The notes below the pieces were generated by a model, which saw only the letters and a list, made by a program, of their open reading frames with translations, was not told the origin of the DNA and ran no database searches. Made by a program: the position numbers and the translations under genes. Shown here piece by piece: positions 7,279-15,616 of a stretch of 55,727 bases of DNA (within the stretch, counting starts at the first letter, position 1; each line of letters starts with the position of its first letter). Location of the stretch: assembly GCA_020024325.1 (NCBI GenBank), contig JAHHTY010000004.1:1-55727 (forward strand). The letters are read 5' to 3'. The stretch is from Negativibacillus sp. Lineage in GTDB: Bacteria > Bacillota > Clostridia > Oscillospirales > Ruminococcaceae.

Positions 7279-8469
7279 TTATTTTGTATAGTTGTCGAAA
7301 TAACCCTGAACCAGAATGATTGGAGTGCCCTTATCGCCGGAACCGGATGTCAAATCTGCCAGAGAGCCGATCAGATCGGTCAGTCTTCTTGGCGTGGTTC
7401 CCTGAGATACCATCTGACCTTTCAGGTCCTCGTCTTTGTTGCGGATGTAGTTGGAAATTGCATCTTTGAGTGCTTCGCCGCTGAGGTCTGCAAAGTTATT
7501 GTCTGCAAGATATTTCAGTTTTACTTCGTTTGGTGTGCCTTCCAGCCCTGGGGTGTATGCAGGAGAAACAACCGGGTCTGCAAGCTCCCAAATCTTTCCT
7601 ACCGGATCTTTGAAAGCGCCGTCGCCGTATACCATAACTTCGATGTTCTTGCCGGTTTTTTCTTTCATCATAGCTGCTACATTTGCAACAAATTCATCAC
7701 AATCTTTTGGGAACAGTTTTACAGTTTCTTCGGTTGCTTTGTTGGAACCCAGCAAACCGTAGTTTGGATTGAAGCCGCTGCCGTTTACAGATTCGGTCAT
7801 GATATCATCCAAGCCCAGAACAATAGAAGCTCCTGCTTTTTTCAGGATACGTTTGGTTCTCTGTCTGCTGTGAATGTCACAAGTCAGAACTTTATCAGTA
7901 TAGTTAAGGATTGTTTTTGGATTGTTGGACAAAACGATTTCTACCTCTGCTCCGCTTTCACGAATCAGCTCAGAATAAAATTCGATATAGTCTACGCCGG
8001 TGAATGGATGCAGAACACGTCCAAACAGTTTGCGGTATTCTGCTTCGGTCAGAACATCGCTCCATGGATTTACACCCTTTTCGTCCAGAAGGTCCTCATC
8101 AATCAGATGGTTGCCCACTTCATCTGCCGGAAAGCTGAGCATAAGAACAATTTTCTTTGCCCCTCTTGCAATACCTTTAAGGCAAACAGAAAAACGGTTT
8201 CTGCTCAAAATCGGGAAGATAACACCGATGGTTTCTCCGCCCAGTTTTGCTTTTACATCTGCTGCAATGTCGTTGATGTGGGCATAGTTACCCTGTGCAC
8301 GAGCTACAACCGCTTCTGTTACTGCAACAACGTCTTTGTCATGGAAGGAAAAGCCTTCGCTTTCTCCTGCTGCTACAACAGAATCAACTACAATCTTAGC
8401 CAGATCGTCACCTTCACGAATGATTGGGGCACGCACGCCTCTGGATACAGTTCCTACCAGTCTTTCCAT
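7279..8469 (-). CDS. Coenzyme F420-0:L-glutamate ligase (CofE)-family protein
   Basis: A 396-residue protein of the F420 gamma-glutamyl ligase fold. Near the N-terminus it has VGTVSRGVRAPIIREGDD and then DVVAVTEAVVARAQGNY, the conserved early region of the family. VIFPILSRNRF follows at about residues 83-93, and GDGAFKDP at about 297-304 gives acidic residues suited to metal and nucleotide binding. True CofE adds glutamate to F420-0 using GTP. Heterotrophic Clostridia do not usually make F420 and no other F420 gene is in this window, so the protein probably acts on another substrate. It stands alone, divergent from a LysR gene across a 218-bp spacer with a LysR-like dyad, so regulation by that LysR is plausible. 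Confidence 0.7.
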   Translation of the reverse strand: MERLVGTVSRGVRAPIIREGDDLAKIVVDSVVAAGESEGFSFHDKDVVAVTEAVVARAQGNYAHINDIAADVKAKLGGETIGVIFPILSRNRFSVCLKGIARGAKKIVLMLSFPADEVGNHLIDEDLLDEKGVNPWSDVLTEAEYRKLFGRVLHPFTGVDYIEFYSELIRESGAEVEIVLSNNPKTILNYTDKVLTCDIHSRQRTKRILKKAGASIVLGLDDIMTESVNGSGFNPNYGLLGSNKATEETVKLFPKDCDEFVANVAAMMKEKTGKNIEVMVYGDGAFKDPVGKIWELADPVVSPAYTPGLEGTPNEVKLKYLADNNFADLSGEALKDAISNYIRNKDEDLKGQMVSQGTTPRRLTDLIGSLADLTSGSGDKGTPIILVQGYFDNYTK

Positions 8470-8542
8470 TATACAATACCTCTTTTGTTTAAAGTGTTTT
8501 CCCGAAAAGCAATATTGTCCCCTTGCCTCGGTTTGATACTTT

Positions 8543-8610
8543 TATTATAATAGAAATATAAGCATAAGTAAAATAAATATATTAAATTATTTCTATAACT
8601 GTTACTTATA
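8543..8610. promoter_or_regulatory. Divergent promoter region with LysR-type dyad
   Basis: The spacer between the F420-ligase-like gene (- strand) and the LysR gene (+ strand) holds a - strand TATAAT at 8543-8548. It also holds a dyad TATAA-N7-TTATA at 8594-8610, compatible with the T-N11-A pattern of LysR binding sites. The divergent layout is typical of a LysR regulator and its target. Confidence 0.45.
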
Positions 8611-8687
8611 ATTTCAGTTTTTAGATTGATTCTATTCTTTTATTCAGTACAATTTTACCCATACAATGCAGAAAGGGGAGAAATTCT

Positions 8688-9578
8688 ATGATTGGAAAGC
8701 TGGAAAATTACCGTGTATTTTGCAAAGTTGCCCAGAACAAGAGCTTTTCAAAAGCGGCACAGGAGCTGTTTCTTTCGCAGCCGGCAGTCAGCCAGTCGGT
8801 ACGACAGCTTGAAGAACAGCTTGGAACTCAGCTTTTTTTACGAAATTCAAAAAAAGTGGAACTGACCGCAGAAGGTCAACTGTTATACGAATACGCAAGC
8901 TCTGCCTTAGGGCTTTTAGAATCCGCCGAGCATCAGTTGGGTGGATTGCAGGCACTTCAAGTCGGGCAGCTGCGTTTGGGTGCAGGAGATAACACCGCCC
9001 GACATCTGCTGCTGCCTTGTTTGGAACGATTTCATCAGCTGTATCCACAGGTACACATCAGCATCTACAACCGCACCAGCAACGGAAGTCTTGAACTGCT
9101 GCGTGCCGGGCGAATCGACGCTGCCTTTGTCAATCTCCCTATCGAAGATGAACGAATCACTGTACACTGGGAGTGCCCGATTCAGGATATCTTTGTTGCC
9201 GGAGAAAAATTCTCCCATTTAAAAGGAAAACTTCTTTCACACAAGCAGCTTGCTGCTCAACCTCTGATTTTGCTGGAACAAAAGGCAAACAGCAGATTAT
9301 ATGTACAGCGTTTCTTTTTGCGAAAAGGTGTGGAACTGAAGCCGGAAATTGAGCTTGCCTCTTATGAATTGATGGGAGAGCTTGCACGCATCAATTTAGG
9401 GCTATCCTGTATGGTACGACAGTTCTGTACACAGGAGCTTCAGGAAGGAAAAATATTTGAAATTATGCTTGCGGACCCAATTCCCTCCCGCAGTATTGGA
9501 CTTGTCAGTTTAAAAGGAGTGAGTTTACCTCCGTCAGTATCTCGCTTTCTCGAACTTCTTCAATCTCTGGCCGACTAA
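8688..9578 (+). CDS. LysR-family transcriptional regulator
   Basis: A 296-residue protein with the classic LysR layout. The N-terminal winged helix-turn-helix is at about residues 5-65, with SFSKAAQELFLSQPAVSQS followed by LEEQLG and LFLR. A linker helix leads to a type-2 periplasmic-binding-protein-like effector domain (about residues 90-290). The effector is unknown. It is divergently transcribed from the F420-ligase-like gene, its likely target, with a dyad in the shared spacer. The start is supported by AAAGGGGAG about 8 bp upstream. About 200 bp separate it from mtnN, which has its own promoter, so the two are probably independent. Confidence 0.9.
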   Translation: MIGKLENYRVFCKVAQNKSFSKAAQELFLSQPAVSQSVRQLEEQLGTQLFLRNSKKVELTAEGQLLYEYASSALGLLESAEHQLGGLQALQVGQLRLGAGDNTARHLLLPCLERFHQLYPQVHISIYNRTSNGSLELLRAGRIDAAFVNLPIEDERITVHWECPIQDIFVAGEKFSHLKGKLLSHKQLAAQPLILLEQKANSRLYVQRFFLRKGVELKPEIELASYELMGELARINLGLSCMVRQFCTQELQEGKIFEIMLADPIPSRSIGLVSLKGVSLPPSVSRFLELLQSLAD

Positions 9579-9729
9579 ATCCGCATTGTTTTTTAGGAAA
9601 ATACAAAAGTTTCTTGCGGTTTGTTTGCACAGCAGAACACCGTATCTTTCTGTCATGTTTTTAAAGCTTTTAAATGAAAGTTTTGCTTTCTCTCTTTATT
9701 CTTTTCTCGCCATTCTCTTTGATCTATGG

Positions 9730-9735
9730 TATAAT
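9730..9735 (+). promoter_or_regulatory. -10 element of the mtnN-luxS promoter
   Basis: TATAAT lies about 45 bp before the mtnN start. No convincing -35 box is visible at 17 bp. A clean AGGAAAGGAAG site precedes the mtnN start. Confidence 0.5.
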
Positions 9736-9779
9736 TATTGTGATTATGCAATATAGAATCAGGAAAGGAAGTTGCAAAT

Positions 9780-10475
9780 ATGAAATGGGGAATTATCGGC
9801 GCAATGCCGTCTGAAGTAGAATTATTAAAACAGCAGATGGAAGATATCTGTGAAACTAAAGTTGGCAGACAGCTCTTTTGGGAAGGTGTTCTTTGTGGTC
9901 AGGAGGTTGTTGTTTGCTCGTGCGGCATCGGCAAAGTAAATGCTGCCATCACCACCCAGATGATGATTGACCGCTTTGAAGCAGATCACATCATCAACAC
10001 CGGCATTGCAGGTGCTATCCATCACGATTTGAAGGTGCTGGACGTTGTGATCTCCCGCGAGCTGTGCTACCACGATTACAATGCACGTTTTATGCGTAAC
10101 TACCCACCGTATATCGACGCAATTTGTGCAAGCGAACTGCTGGTTGAATCTGCTGTAGAAGCCTTTGAAGCAATCGACCACGGCTCCTCCTGCTGCTTTG
10201 TCGGCAAAATTGCAAGCGGTGACCAGTTTATCGAATCCTCCGAAGTAAAAAACAAAATCGTGGAAGAACATCATCCAATGTGCGTTGAGATGGAAGGTGC
10301 TGCCATCGGACACACTTGTACTGTAAATGATGTTCCGTTCGTCATCATCCGCACCATGAGCGACAATGCAGATGAGAATGCGGCTGACTCTGCTACTAAT
10401 TTTGAAGAAGTTGCTGCAAAACATTCCGCAGACATCGTTCTTGAGATGCTCTCACACTGCAAGGACAACGCATAA
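9780..10475 (+). CDS. mtnN: 5'-methylthioadenosine/S-adenosylhomocysteine nucleosidase
   Basis: A 231-residue MTA/SAH nucleosidase (Pfs). It hydrolyses methylthioadenosine to methylthioribose, and S-adenosylhomocysteine to S-ribosylhomocysteine, with release of adenine. Visible family features are the N-terminal IGAMPSEV with catalytic Glu12, the glycine-rich GIGKVNAA (about residues 49-56), VEMEGAA with Glu172 for ribose binding, and the SDNAD segment with catalytic Asp195. The length matches the family. luxS follows 36 bp later and takes the S-ribosylhomocysteine product. The polyamine operon just downstream makes methylthioadenosine through SpeE, so the order of genes forms a by-product recycling block. 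Confidence 0.96.
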   Translation: MKWGIIGAMPSEVELLKQQMEDICETKVGRQLFWEGVLCGQEVVVCSCGIGKVNAAITTQMMIDRFEADHIINTGIAGAIHHDLKVLDVVISRELCYHDYNARFMRNYPPYIDAICASELLVESAVEAFEAIDHGSSCCFVGKIASGDQFIESSEVKNKIVEEHHPMCVEMEGAAIGHTCTVNDVPFVIIRTMSDNADENAADSATNFEEVAAKHSADIVLEMLSHCKDNA

Positions 10476-10511
10476 AACAATTCGCTCACTGCTGGAAAGG
10501 AAGATAAGAAG

Positions 10512-10973
10512 ATGAAACGAATTGAAAGTTTCTGTGTAAATCACGATAAATTAACCCCCGGGATGTATGTTTCCCGTGTAGATGGCGACACTGTAACATA
10601 TGATATTCGTATGGTTGTTCCAAATGCCGGTGTTTACCTTGAAAATGACGGCATCCATACCTTTGAACATCTGTTCGCCACCTATGTACGAAACACCACA
10701 GATTCCGAAAATATCATCTATGTCGGTCCAATGGGCTGCCGCACCGGATTTTATTTTATTACCCGTGACAGCGTTTCCAAACAGCGTGCTATTCAGCTGG
10801 TTCAGGAAACCTGTGAATTTATCAAGAGCTTTGAGGACGAAATTCCCGGAAGCAGCCGCATCGAGTGCGGAAACTACCTCGACCACAGCCTGCCTAAAGC
10901 AAAACAATATGCTGCCGCTCTTGCAGATACCCTGTCGGGCTGGACAGAAGAAATGATGGTATATCAGCTGTAG
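10512..10973 (+). CDS. luxS: S-ribosylhomocysteine lyase
   Basis: A 153-residue LuxS, the usual length. It cleaves S-ribosylhomocysteine to homocysteine and the autoinducer-2 precursor DPD. The metal ligands are visible as HTFEH (His49, His53, with catalytic Glu52) and the cysteine of ECGNY (Cys119). The other catalytic cysteine is in PMGCRTGFY (Cys76). It is co-transcribed with mtnN, whose product is its substrate. The start follows a GGAAAGGAAG site. A weak hairpin with a T-run at 11060-11084 probably ends the transcript before the independent promoter at 11135. Confidence 0.97.
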   Translation: MKRIESFCVNHDKLTPGMYVSRVDGDTVTYDIRMVVPNAGVYLENDGIHTFEHLFATYVRNTTDSENIIYVGPMGCRTGFYFITRDSVSKQRAIQLVQETCEFIKSFEDEIPGSSRIECGNYLDHSLPKAKQYAAALADTLSGWTEEMMVYQL

Positions 10974-11058
10974 CAGTTACATCTTTTTTTCGTATTCGTG
11001 ACGCCGGAAAGTTATTAGCTCTGTCATATTAACCTGATATTTGTGATACTATTTAAGC

Positions 11059-11084
11059 AAGAAGAAAGTTTATCTTCTTTTTTC
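11059..11084 (+). terminator. Likely terminator of mtnN-luxS
   Basis: GAAGA and TCTTC arms flank a short loop and are followed by a T-rich run, 90 bp past the luxS stop. The stem is short, so termination may be partial. Confidence 0.55.
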
Positions 11085-11134
11085 GTCTTTTTGCAGATTT
11101 TAATGCTCTATTTTGACAAACCCTTGAAAATTTA

Positions 11135-11163
11135 TTGACAAAATCTCTAAAATATTATATAGT
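11135..11163 (+). promoter_or_regulatory. Near-consensus sigma-A promoter for the speD leader RNA
   Basis: TTGACA at 11135-11140 and TATAGT at 11158-11163 are exactly 17 bp apart. This is one of the strongest promoters in the window and places the transcript start near 11170, over 400 nt before the speD start codon. Confidence 0.8.
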
Positions 11164-11167
11164 TAAT

Positions 11168-11524
11168 TTGTATGGGATACAACGGTTAACAGAGGTTCCA
11201 TGCAGATATTTTCTGACCACCCTAACGAGGGTCAAGGTATGCGGACAGCCGGGTCAACTGCCGAATTGATTGAGTTAAAAGCTCGAATTTTATGAGTTGG
11301 TTACTTTATAACCAGTGCGTGGATGCGTACATCAACTTGTGAAACGGTCAATAGGAGTAGTAAAAGTGAGTATTTGCTATATAGACTCTGAACTTCGTGA
11401 TCCCACCGTCCTCTCTTGCCATCGGTGTAGAAGGACTGTGCTGTGAAGTTTTTTCACGGCAAAATATTTATGGGGTTTACTAACGCAAGTAATGTGCAGC
11501 ACAGCATATTGCCTGCGTTTTTTT
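11168..11524 (+). ncRNA. Structured leader RNA of about 355 nt upstream of speD, ending in a terminator (candidate riboswitch or regulatory RNA)
   Basis: No credible coding sequence lies here, yet the stretch is rich in hairpins. They are: 11168-11173 with 11177-11182; ACCCT-AACG-AGGGT at 11219-11232; a bulged CGG/CAG stem at 11242-11263, whose loop could pair with GACC at 11215-11218; TGGTTA/TAACCA at 11298-11314; GATG/CATC at 11322-11333; CACCG/CGGTG at 11404-11427; and GTGAA/TTCAC at 11443-11457. It ends in a terminator hairpin (11483-11518) with a T-run. CTGTGCTG (11436-11443) is exactly complementary to CAGCACAG (11497-11504) in the terminator's upper part, so the two pairings are mutually exclusive. 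I do not recognise it as S-box, T-box, ydaO, guanidine, lysine, cobalamin, 6S, tmRNA or RNase P RNA. Confidence 0.6.
11483..11524 (+). terminator. Terminator/attenuator ahead of speD
   Basis: A long imperfect stem, 11483-11497 with 11504-11518 and a 6-nt loop, is followed by a run of T to 11524. It lies between the leader promoter and the speD start, so speD expression from that promoter requires read-through. The segment 11436-11443 can pair with 11497-11504 and could act as an antiterminator. Confidence 0.8.
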
Positions 11525-11590
11525 ATTTGCGGGAAAAAGAATCTCCTCCTTAGTGAGAGGAATACTAATTTTTGTGAAGGAGCTGCGGAT

Positions 11591-12349
11591 ATGGGCGATA
11601 AATTAAAGTTGTATGGCTTTAACAATCTAACAAAAGCACTGAGCTTCAATATCTATGATGTATGTTACGCCAAGACCCCTCGGGAACAGCGTGATTATAT
11701 TTCTTACATCGACGAACAGTATAACTCTGAACGTCTGACCAACATTCTCACAAATCTGACTGATATGATCGGTGCTCAGGTGTTAAATATCGCCCGTCAG
11801 GATTATGACCCACAGGGTGCTTCAGTCACCCTGTTGATTGCGGAAGGTTCGATGATTCCTGTCGGAGAAACGCAGCTTGCACATCTGGACAAAAGCCATG
11901 TCACTGTCCACACCTATCCGGAATATCATCCGGAAACCTGTCTTGCTACCTTTCGCGTAGACATTGATGTTGCCACCTGTGGTGCCATTACGCCTCTTTC
12001 TACCTTGGATTATCTGATCAGCTCCTTTGATTCAGACATCATCACAATGGACTATCGTGTGCGTGGATTTACCCGAGATGTTAATGGTCAAAAGCTGTTT
12101 ATGGACCACAAGGTCACCTCGATACAGGATTATATCAATCCCGAAACTTTAAAGCGTTATGATGCTGTGGACATCAATGTATATGAGGCAAACCTTTTCC
12201 ACACCAAGATGATGCTCAAAGAAATCGACCTTCAAAACTATCTTTTTAAGACCGATGCCTATGAGCTTCCACCCAAAACCCGTTTGGAAATTACCAACAA
12301 CCTCCGCCGTGAGATGATTGAGATTTTCAGCGAACGCAATATCTACTAA
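11591..12349 (+). CDS. speD: S-adenosylmethionine decarboxylase proenzyme
   Basis: A 252-residue SAM decarboxylase of the longer, Escherichia-type class. It provides decarboxylated SAM, the aminopropyl donor for SpeE. The proenzyme self-cleaves between Lys101 and Ser102 in DKSHVTVHTYPE to give the pyruvoyl cofactor, and the catalytic cysteine is probably Cys117 in PETC. I chose the ATG at 11591, which has AAGGAG about 8 bp upstream, over an open frame starting at 11492 that would run through the terminator hairpin. It is the first gene of the polyamine operon and sits behind the structured leader and attenuator. Confidence 0.95.
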   Translation: MGDKLKLYGFNNLTKALSFNIYDVCYAKTPREQRDYISYIDEQYNSERLTNILTNLTDMIGAQVLNIARQDYDPQGASVTLLIAEGSMIPVGETQLAHLDKSHVTVHTYPEYHPETCLATFRVDIDVATCGAITPLSTLDYLISSFDSDIITMDYRVRGFTRDVNGQKLFMDHKVTSIQDYINPETLKRYDAVDINVYEANLFHTKMMLKEIDLQNYLFKTDAYELPPKTRLEITNNLRREMIEIFSERNIY

Positions 12350-12430
12350 ATAATATCAAAAGCAATCCTGTAAAAGCTGTTTTGCTTTTACAGCTTCATT
12401 TTTTACTCGATGATTAAGGGGGGTCACAGA

Positions 12431-13888
12431 ATGAATCATCTTGACCAGAGCCGTGCACCTATCTATGAGGCTCTTGATAAATTCAGACAAATGAGGGTCG
12501 TTCCCTTCGACGTTCCCGGTCACAAGCGCGGGCGAGGCAATCCTGAGCTGGTCGCTTTGCTGGGCGAAAAATGCGTTGGAATGGATGTAAACTCGATGAA
12601 ACCGCTGGACAACTTATGTCATCCGGTTTCGGTCATCAGAGAAGCAGAAGAACTGACTGCACAGGCTTTCGGGGCTGCTCATGCTTTTTTGATGGTAGGC
12701 GGAACCACCTCCGCAGTACAGGCAATGGTACTTTCTGTTGCAAAAAGAGGGGAAAAGATTATTCTTCCCCGAAATGTTCATCGCAGTGTAATGGGAGCCA
12801 TGGTTTTATGCGGTGCTGTTCCGGTTTATGTGAACCCTGAATGTGACTCTCGTTTAGGAATTCCTCTTGGCATGAAGGTTTCCGAGGTAAAAAAAGCAAT
12901 CCTCGCAAACCCTGATGCCAAGGCTATTCTTGTAAACAATCCTACCTATTATGGAATCTGCTCTGATTTAAGGGAAATTGTAAAACTTGCCCACGAACAT
13001 GGTATGCTCTGTCTTGCAGACGAAGCACACGGAACTCACCTTTACTTTGGAGAAAACCTTCCCGTTTCCGCTATGGCAGCCGGTGCTGATATGGCAGCTG
13101 TTTCGATGCACAAATCGGGCGGCAGCCTAACACAAAGCTCTATTTTGCTCACCGGCCCTGCAATGCACGAAGGGTATGTTCGTCAGATTATCAACCTCAC
13201 CCAGACCACCAGTGCTTCCTATCTTTTGCTTTCCAGCTTGGATATTTCCCGACGCAATCTTGCTTTGCGCGGTAAGGAAGCCTTTGCCGGTGTGGTGGAG
13301 CTTGCCGAATATGCAAGAAAAGAAATCAATGCCATCGGCGGATACTATGCTTACTCTAAAGAATTGATAAACGGCGACAGCATTTACGATTTTGATGTTA
13401 CAAAGCTTGCTGTAAACACCCTGGATATCGGTCTTGCCGGCATTGAGGTTTATGACCTGCTTCGTGACGAGTATGATATTCAAATTGAATTCGGAGATTT
13501 GGGCAACCTTCTTGCTTACCTTTCCATCGGTGACCGCCGCCGCGATGTAGAGCGTCTGGTCGGTGCTCTGTCCGAGGTACGCCGCCGATTCGGTAAAAAG
13601 GACAAGGCTGATTTGATGAAACAGGAATACATCGACCCCGAGGTTGCAGTTTCTCCACAGGATGCCTTCTATGCAGAAAAAGAATCTCTGCCTCTGCGAG
13701 AAACCGAGGGCAGGATTTGCAGCGAATTTGTTATGTGTTACCCACCGGGTATTCCGATTCTTGCCCCGGGCGAGCGAATTACCGGTGATATTTTGGACTA
13801 TATTGAATATGCAAAACTCAAGGGCTGTTCGATGACCGGTCCTGAAGATGCCCAGATTGAAAGACTGAATGTACTGAAAGGAGTTTAA
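12431..13888 (+). CDS. Orn/Lys/Arg-family PLP decarboxylase, probably arginine decarboxylase
   Basis: A 485-residue fold-I PLP decarboxylase of the Orn/Lys/Arg major domain family, in the shorter Firmicutes form (like SpeA/YaaO). The N-terminus has FDVPGHKRGRG. The cofactor segment DEAHGTH (about residues 197-203) precedes SMHKSGG, with the PLP lysine at residue 228. Sequence alone cannot tell arginine from lysine or ornithine specificity. The agmatinase gene two places downstream makes arginine-to-agmatine the best call. The ATG at 12431 is preceded by AAGGGGGG; an earlier ATG at 12410 lacks a site. It follows speD by 81 bp and precedes speE by 6 bp. Confidence 0.88.
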   Translation: MNHLDQSRAPIYEALDKFRQMRVVPFDVPGHKRGRGNPELVALLGEKCVGMDVNSMKPLDNLCHPVSVIREAEELTAQAFGAAHAFLMVGGTTSAVQAMVLSVAKRGEKIILPRNVHRSVMGAMVLCGAVPVYVNPECDSRLGIPLGMKVSEVKKAILANPDAKAILVNNPTYYGICSDLREIVKLAHEHGMLCLADEAHGTHLYFGENLPVSAMAAGADMAAVSMHKSGGSLTQSSILLTGPAMHEGYVRQIINLTQTTSASYLLLSSLDISRRNLALRGKEAFAGVVELAEYARKEINAIGGYYAYSKELINGDSIYDFDVTKLAVNTLDIGLAGIEVYDLLRDEYDIQIEFGDLGNLLAYLSIGDRRRDVERLVGALSEVRRRFGKKDKADLMKQEYIDPEVAVSPQDAFYAEKESLPLRETEGRICSEFVMCYPPGIPILAPGERITGDILDYIEYAKLKGCSMTGPEDAQIERLNVLKGV

Positions 13889-13894
13889 GACAAG

Positions 13895-14746
13895 ATGGAA
13901 TATTGGTTTTCCGAAGAACAGACCCCCAACGTAAAGCTCTCGATTCGTGTGGACCGACAGCTATACAGTGGAAAAAGCGAATTTCAGCGGATTGATGTCT
14001 TTGATTCTCCCGAGTTCGGACGTTTTCTGACATTGGACGGTTACATGATGCTCACCGAAAAGGACGAGTTCATTTATCACGAAATGATTACCCATGTTCC
14101 GATGGCAGTTCACCCTTGTGTGAAAAAAGTTTTGGTCATCGGCGCCGGTGACGGCGGTGTTGTTCGTGAGCTGACACGCTATCCTGAAATTGAACACATT
14201 GACCTTGTAGAAATCGACCAGCTGGTAGTGGAAGTCTGCAAAAAGTATCTGCCGCAGACCGCCTGCCGCTTTGATGACCCAAGAGTTTTTATCCACTATG
14301 AGGACGGACTGAAATTTGTGCGTACCTGCGAAGATGAGTATGACCTCATCATTGTGGATTCCACCGACCCATTTGGTCCGGGAGAGGGACTTTTTACCCG
14401 TGAGTTTTACGGCAACTGCTATAAAGCACTCAAAGAAGACGGCATCATGGTAAACCAGCATGAAAGCCCATTTTATGATGAAGATGCTACCGCTTGCCAG
14501 CGAGCACACAAACGCATTGTGGAGTCCTTCCCTATCAGCCGTGTCTATCAGGCACATATCCCGACCTATCCGTCCGGTCATTGGCTGTTCGGATTTGCTT
14601 CAAAAAAATATCATCCGCTCAAGGATTTGCAGGAAGCAAAATGGAACCTGCGTGGACTTCCCTGCAAATACTATACAACCACATTACACAAGGGTGCGTT
14701 CTACCTGCCCGCCTATGTTGAGGAGCTTTTGAAAAATGTTGAATAA
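13895..14746 (+). CDS. speE: Spermidine synthase (polyamine aminopropyltransferase)
   Basis: A 283-residue aminopropyltransferase. It moves the aminopropyl group from decarboxylated SAM to putrescine, giving spermidine and methylthioadenosine. The SAM-binding GAGDGG is at about residues 83-88, followed by the LVEID acidic strand end and the DSTDP catalytic segment (Asp155 and Asp158). YHEMITHVP near residue 61 is also typical. It starts 6 bp after the decarboxylase gene, and its end overlaps the agmatinase start by 11 bp, so translation is probably coupled. Related enzymes make thermospermine or other products; the acceptor is not certain. Confidence 0.94.
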   Translation: MEYWFSEEQTPNVKLSIRVDRQLYSGKSEFQRIDVFDSPEFGRFLTLDGYMMLTEKDEFIYHEMITHVPMAVHPCVKKVLVIGAGDGGVVRELTRYPEIEHIDLVEIDQLVVEVCKKYLPQTACRFDDPRVFIHYEDGLKFVRTCEDEYDLIIVDSTDPFGPGEGLFTREFYGNCYKALKEDGIMVNQHESPFYDEDATACQRAHKRIVESFPISRVYQAHIPTYPSGHWLFGFASKKYHPLKDLQEAKWNLRGLPCKYYTTTLHKGAFYLPAYVEELLKNVE

Positions 14747-15590
14747 AAATATTGAAGTTTTCATGGGGTGCGATACCGGATGGCACTTTGCTTCTACCGT
14801 ACTGTTTGGCGCACCTTTCGATTCCACCACCTCTTACCGTCCGGGAACCCGCTTTGGCAGCGGTGCTATCCGTCGTGAATCCTATGGCATTGAAAGTTAC
14901 AGCCCATATCAGGATCGCGACCTGTTGGACGGCGATGTTGTTGATGTCGGAGATTTGGAGCTGTGCTTTGGCGACACCAATGCAGCTTTAGATTCAATCA
15001 CCGAGCAGACCCGTCAAATCCTTGCTTCCCACAAACGCCCTTTTATGCTGGGCGGTGAACATCTGGTAACACTTGGTGCATTCCGTGCCGTTGCCGAAAA
15101 ATTCCCTGATGTACACATCATCCACTTTGATGCACACGCTGACCTGCGTAACGACTATCTGGGCGCCCCACTTTCCCACGCTTGTGTTCTGCATCGCTGT
15201 TGGGATATTGTGGGTGACGGTAAAATCTTCCAGTTTGGTATCCGTTCCGGCGACCGTGAAGAATTTGAATGGGGTCGCGGACACGTTAAAACAAACCGCT
15301 TTGATTTTTCCACCCTTCCGCAGGTCATTGAACAGCTCAAGGGAAAACCTGTTTACTTTACCCTTGACCTTGACGTTCTCGATCCTTCTGTTTTCCCCGG
15401 AACCGGTACACCGGAACCGGGCGGCGTTACCTTTGATGAGCTTCGCCGTGCTGCCACTGCGGTTTGCTCTAACCTTCGCATTGTGGGCTGCGATGTCAAC
15501 GAGCTTAGCCCACATTACGACCAGAGCGGCGTATCCACCATCGTTGCTTGTAAAATTGTGAGAGAAATGCTGCTTGCATTTCAGAAATAA
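14736..15590 (+). CDS. speB: Agmatinase
   Basis: A 284-residue ureohydrolase of the arginase/agmatinase family, hydrolysing agmatine to putrescine and urea. The binuclear manganese ligands are all visible: His109 in GGEH, Asp132, His134 and Asp136 in HFDAHADLR, and Asp211 and Asp213 in DLDVLDP. The length fits agmatinase. The gene overlaps speE by 11 bp and lies two genes after the probable arginine decarboxylase. This supports agmatinase over other ureohydrolases (guanidinobutyrase, formiminoglutamase) and gives a complete arginine-agmatine-putrescine route. Confidence 0.92.
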   Translation: MLNKNIEVFMGCDTGWHFASTVLFGAPFDSTTSYRPGTRFGSGAIRRESYGIESYSPYQDRDLLDGDVVDVGDLELCFGDTNAALDSITEQTRQILASHKRPFMLGGEHLVTLGAFRAVAEKFPDVHIIHFDAHADLRNDYLGAPLSHACVLHRCWDIVGDGKIFQFGIRSGDREEFEWGRGHVKTNRFDFSTLPQVIEQLKGKPVYFTLDLDVLDPSVFPGTGTPEPGGVTFDELRRAATAVCSNLRIVGCDVNELSPHYDQSGVSTIVACKIVREMLLAFQK

Positions 15591-15616
15591 ATATCTTGTC
15601 AGGAGGTAAACTGATT

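Noticed and set aside
6889..8550. 553-codon open frame on the + strand
   Set aside because: It is antisense to the exported-protein and F420-ligase-like genes, is rich in C, F and W, and has no ribosome binding site; it is a shadow of the real - strand coding.
11168..11524. T-box, S-box (SAM-I), 6S RNA, tmRNA or RNase P RNA
   Set aside because: The hallmark conserved words of these classes are missing, for example the T-box AGGGTGG core, the S-box GGCAACC, the RNase P GAGGAAAGTCC and the tRNA-like CCA end of tmRNA.
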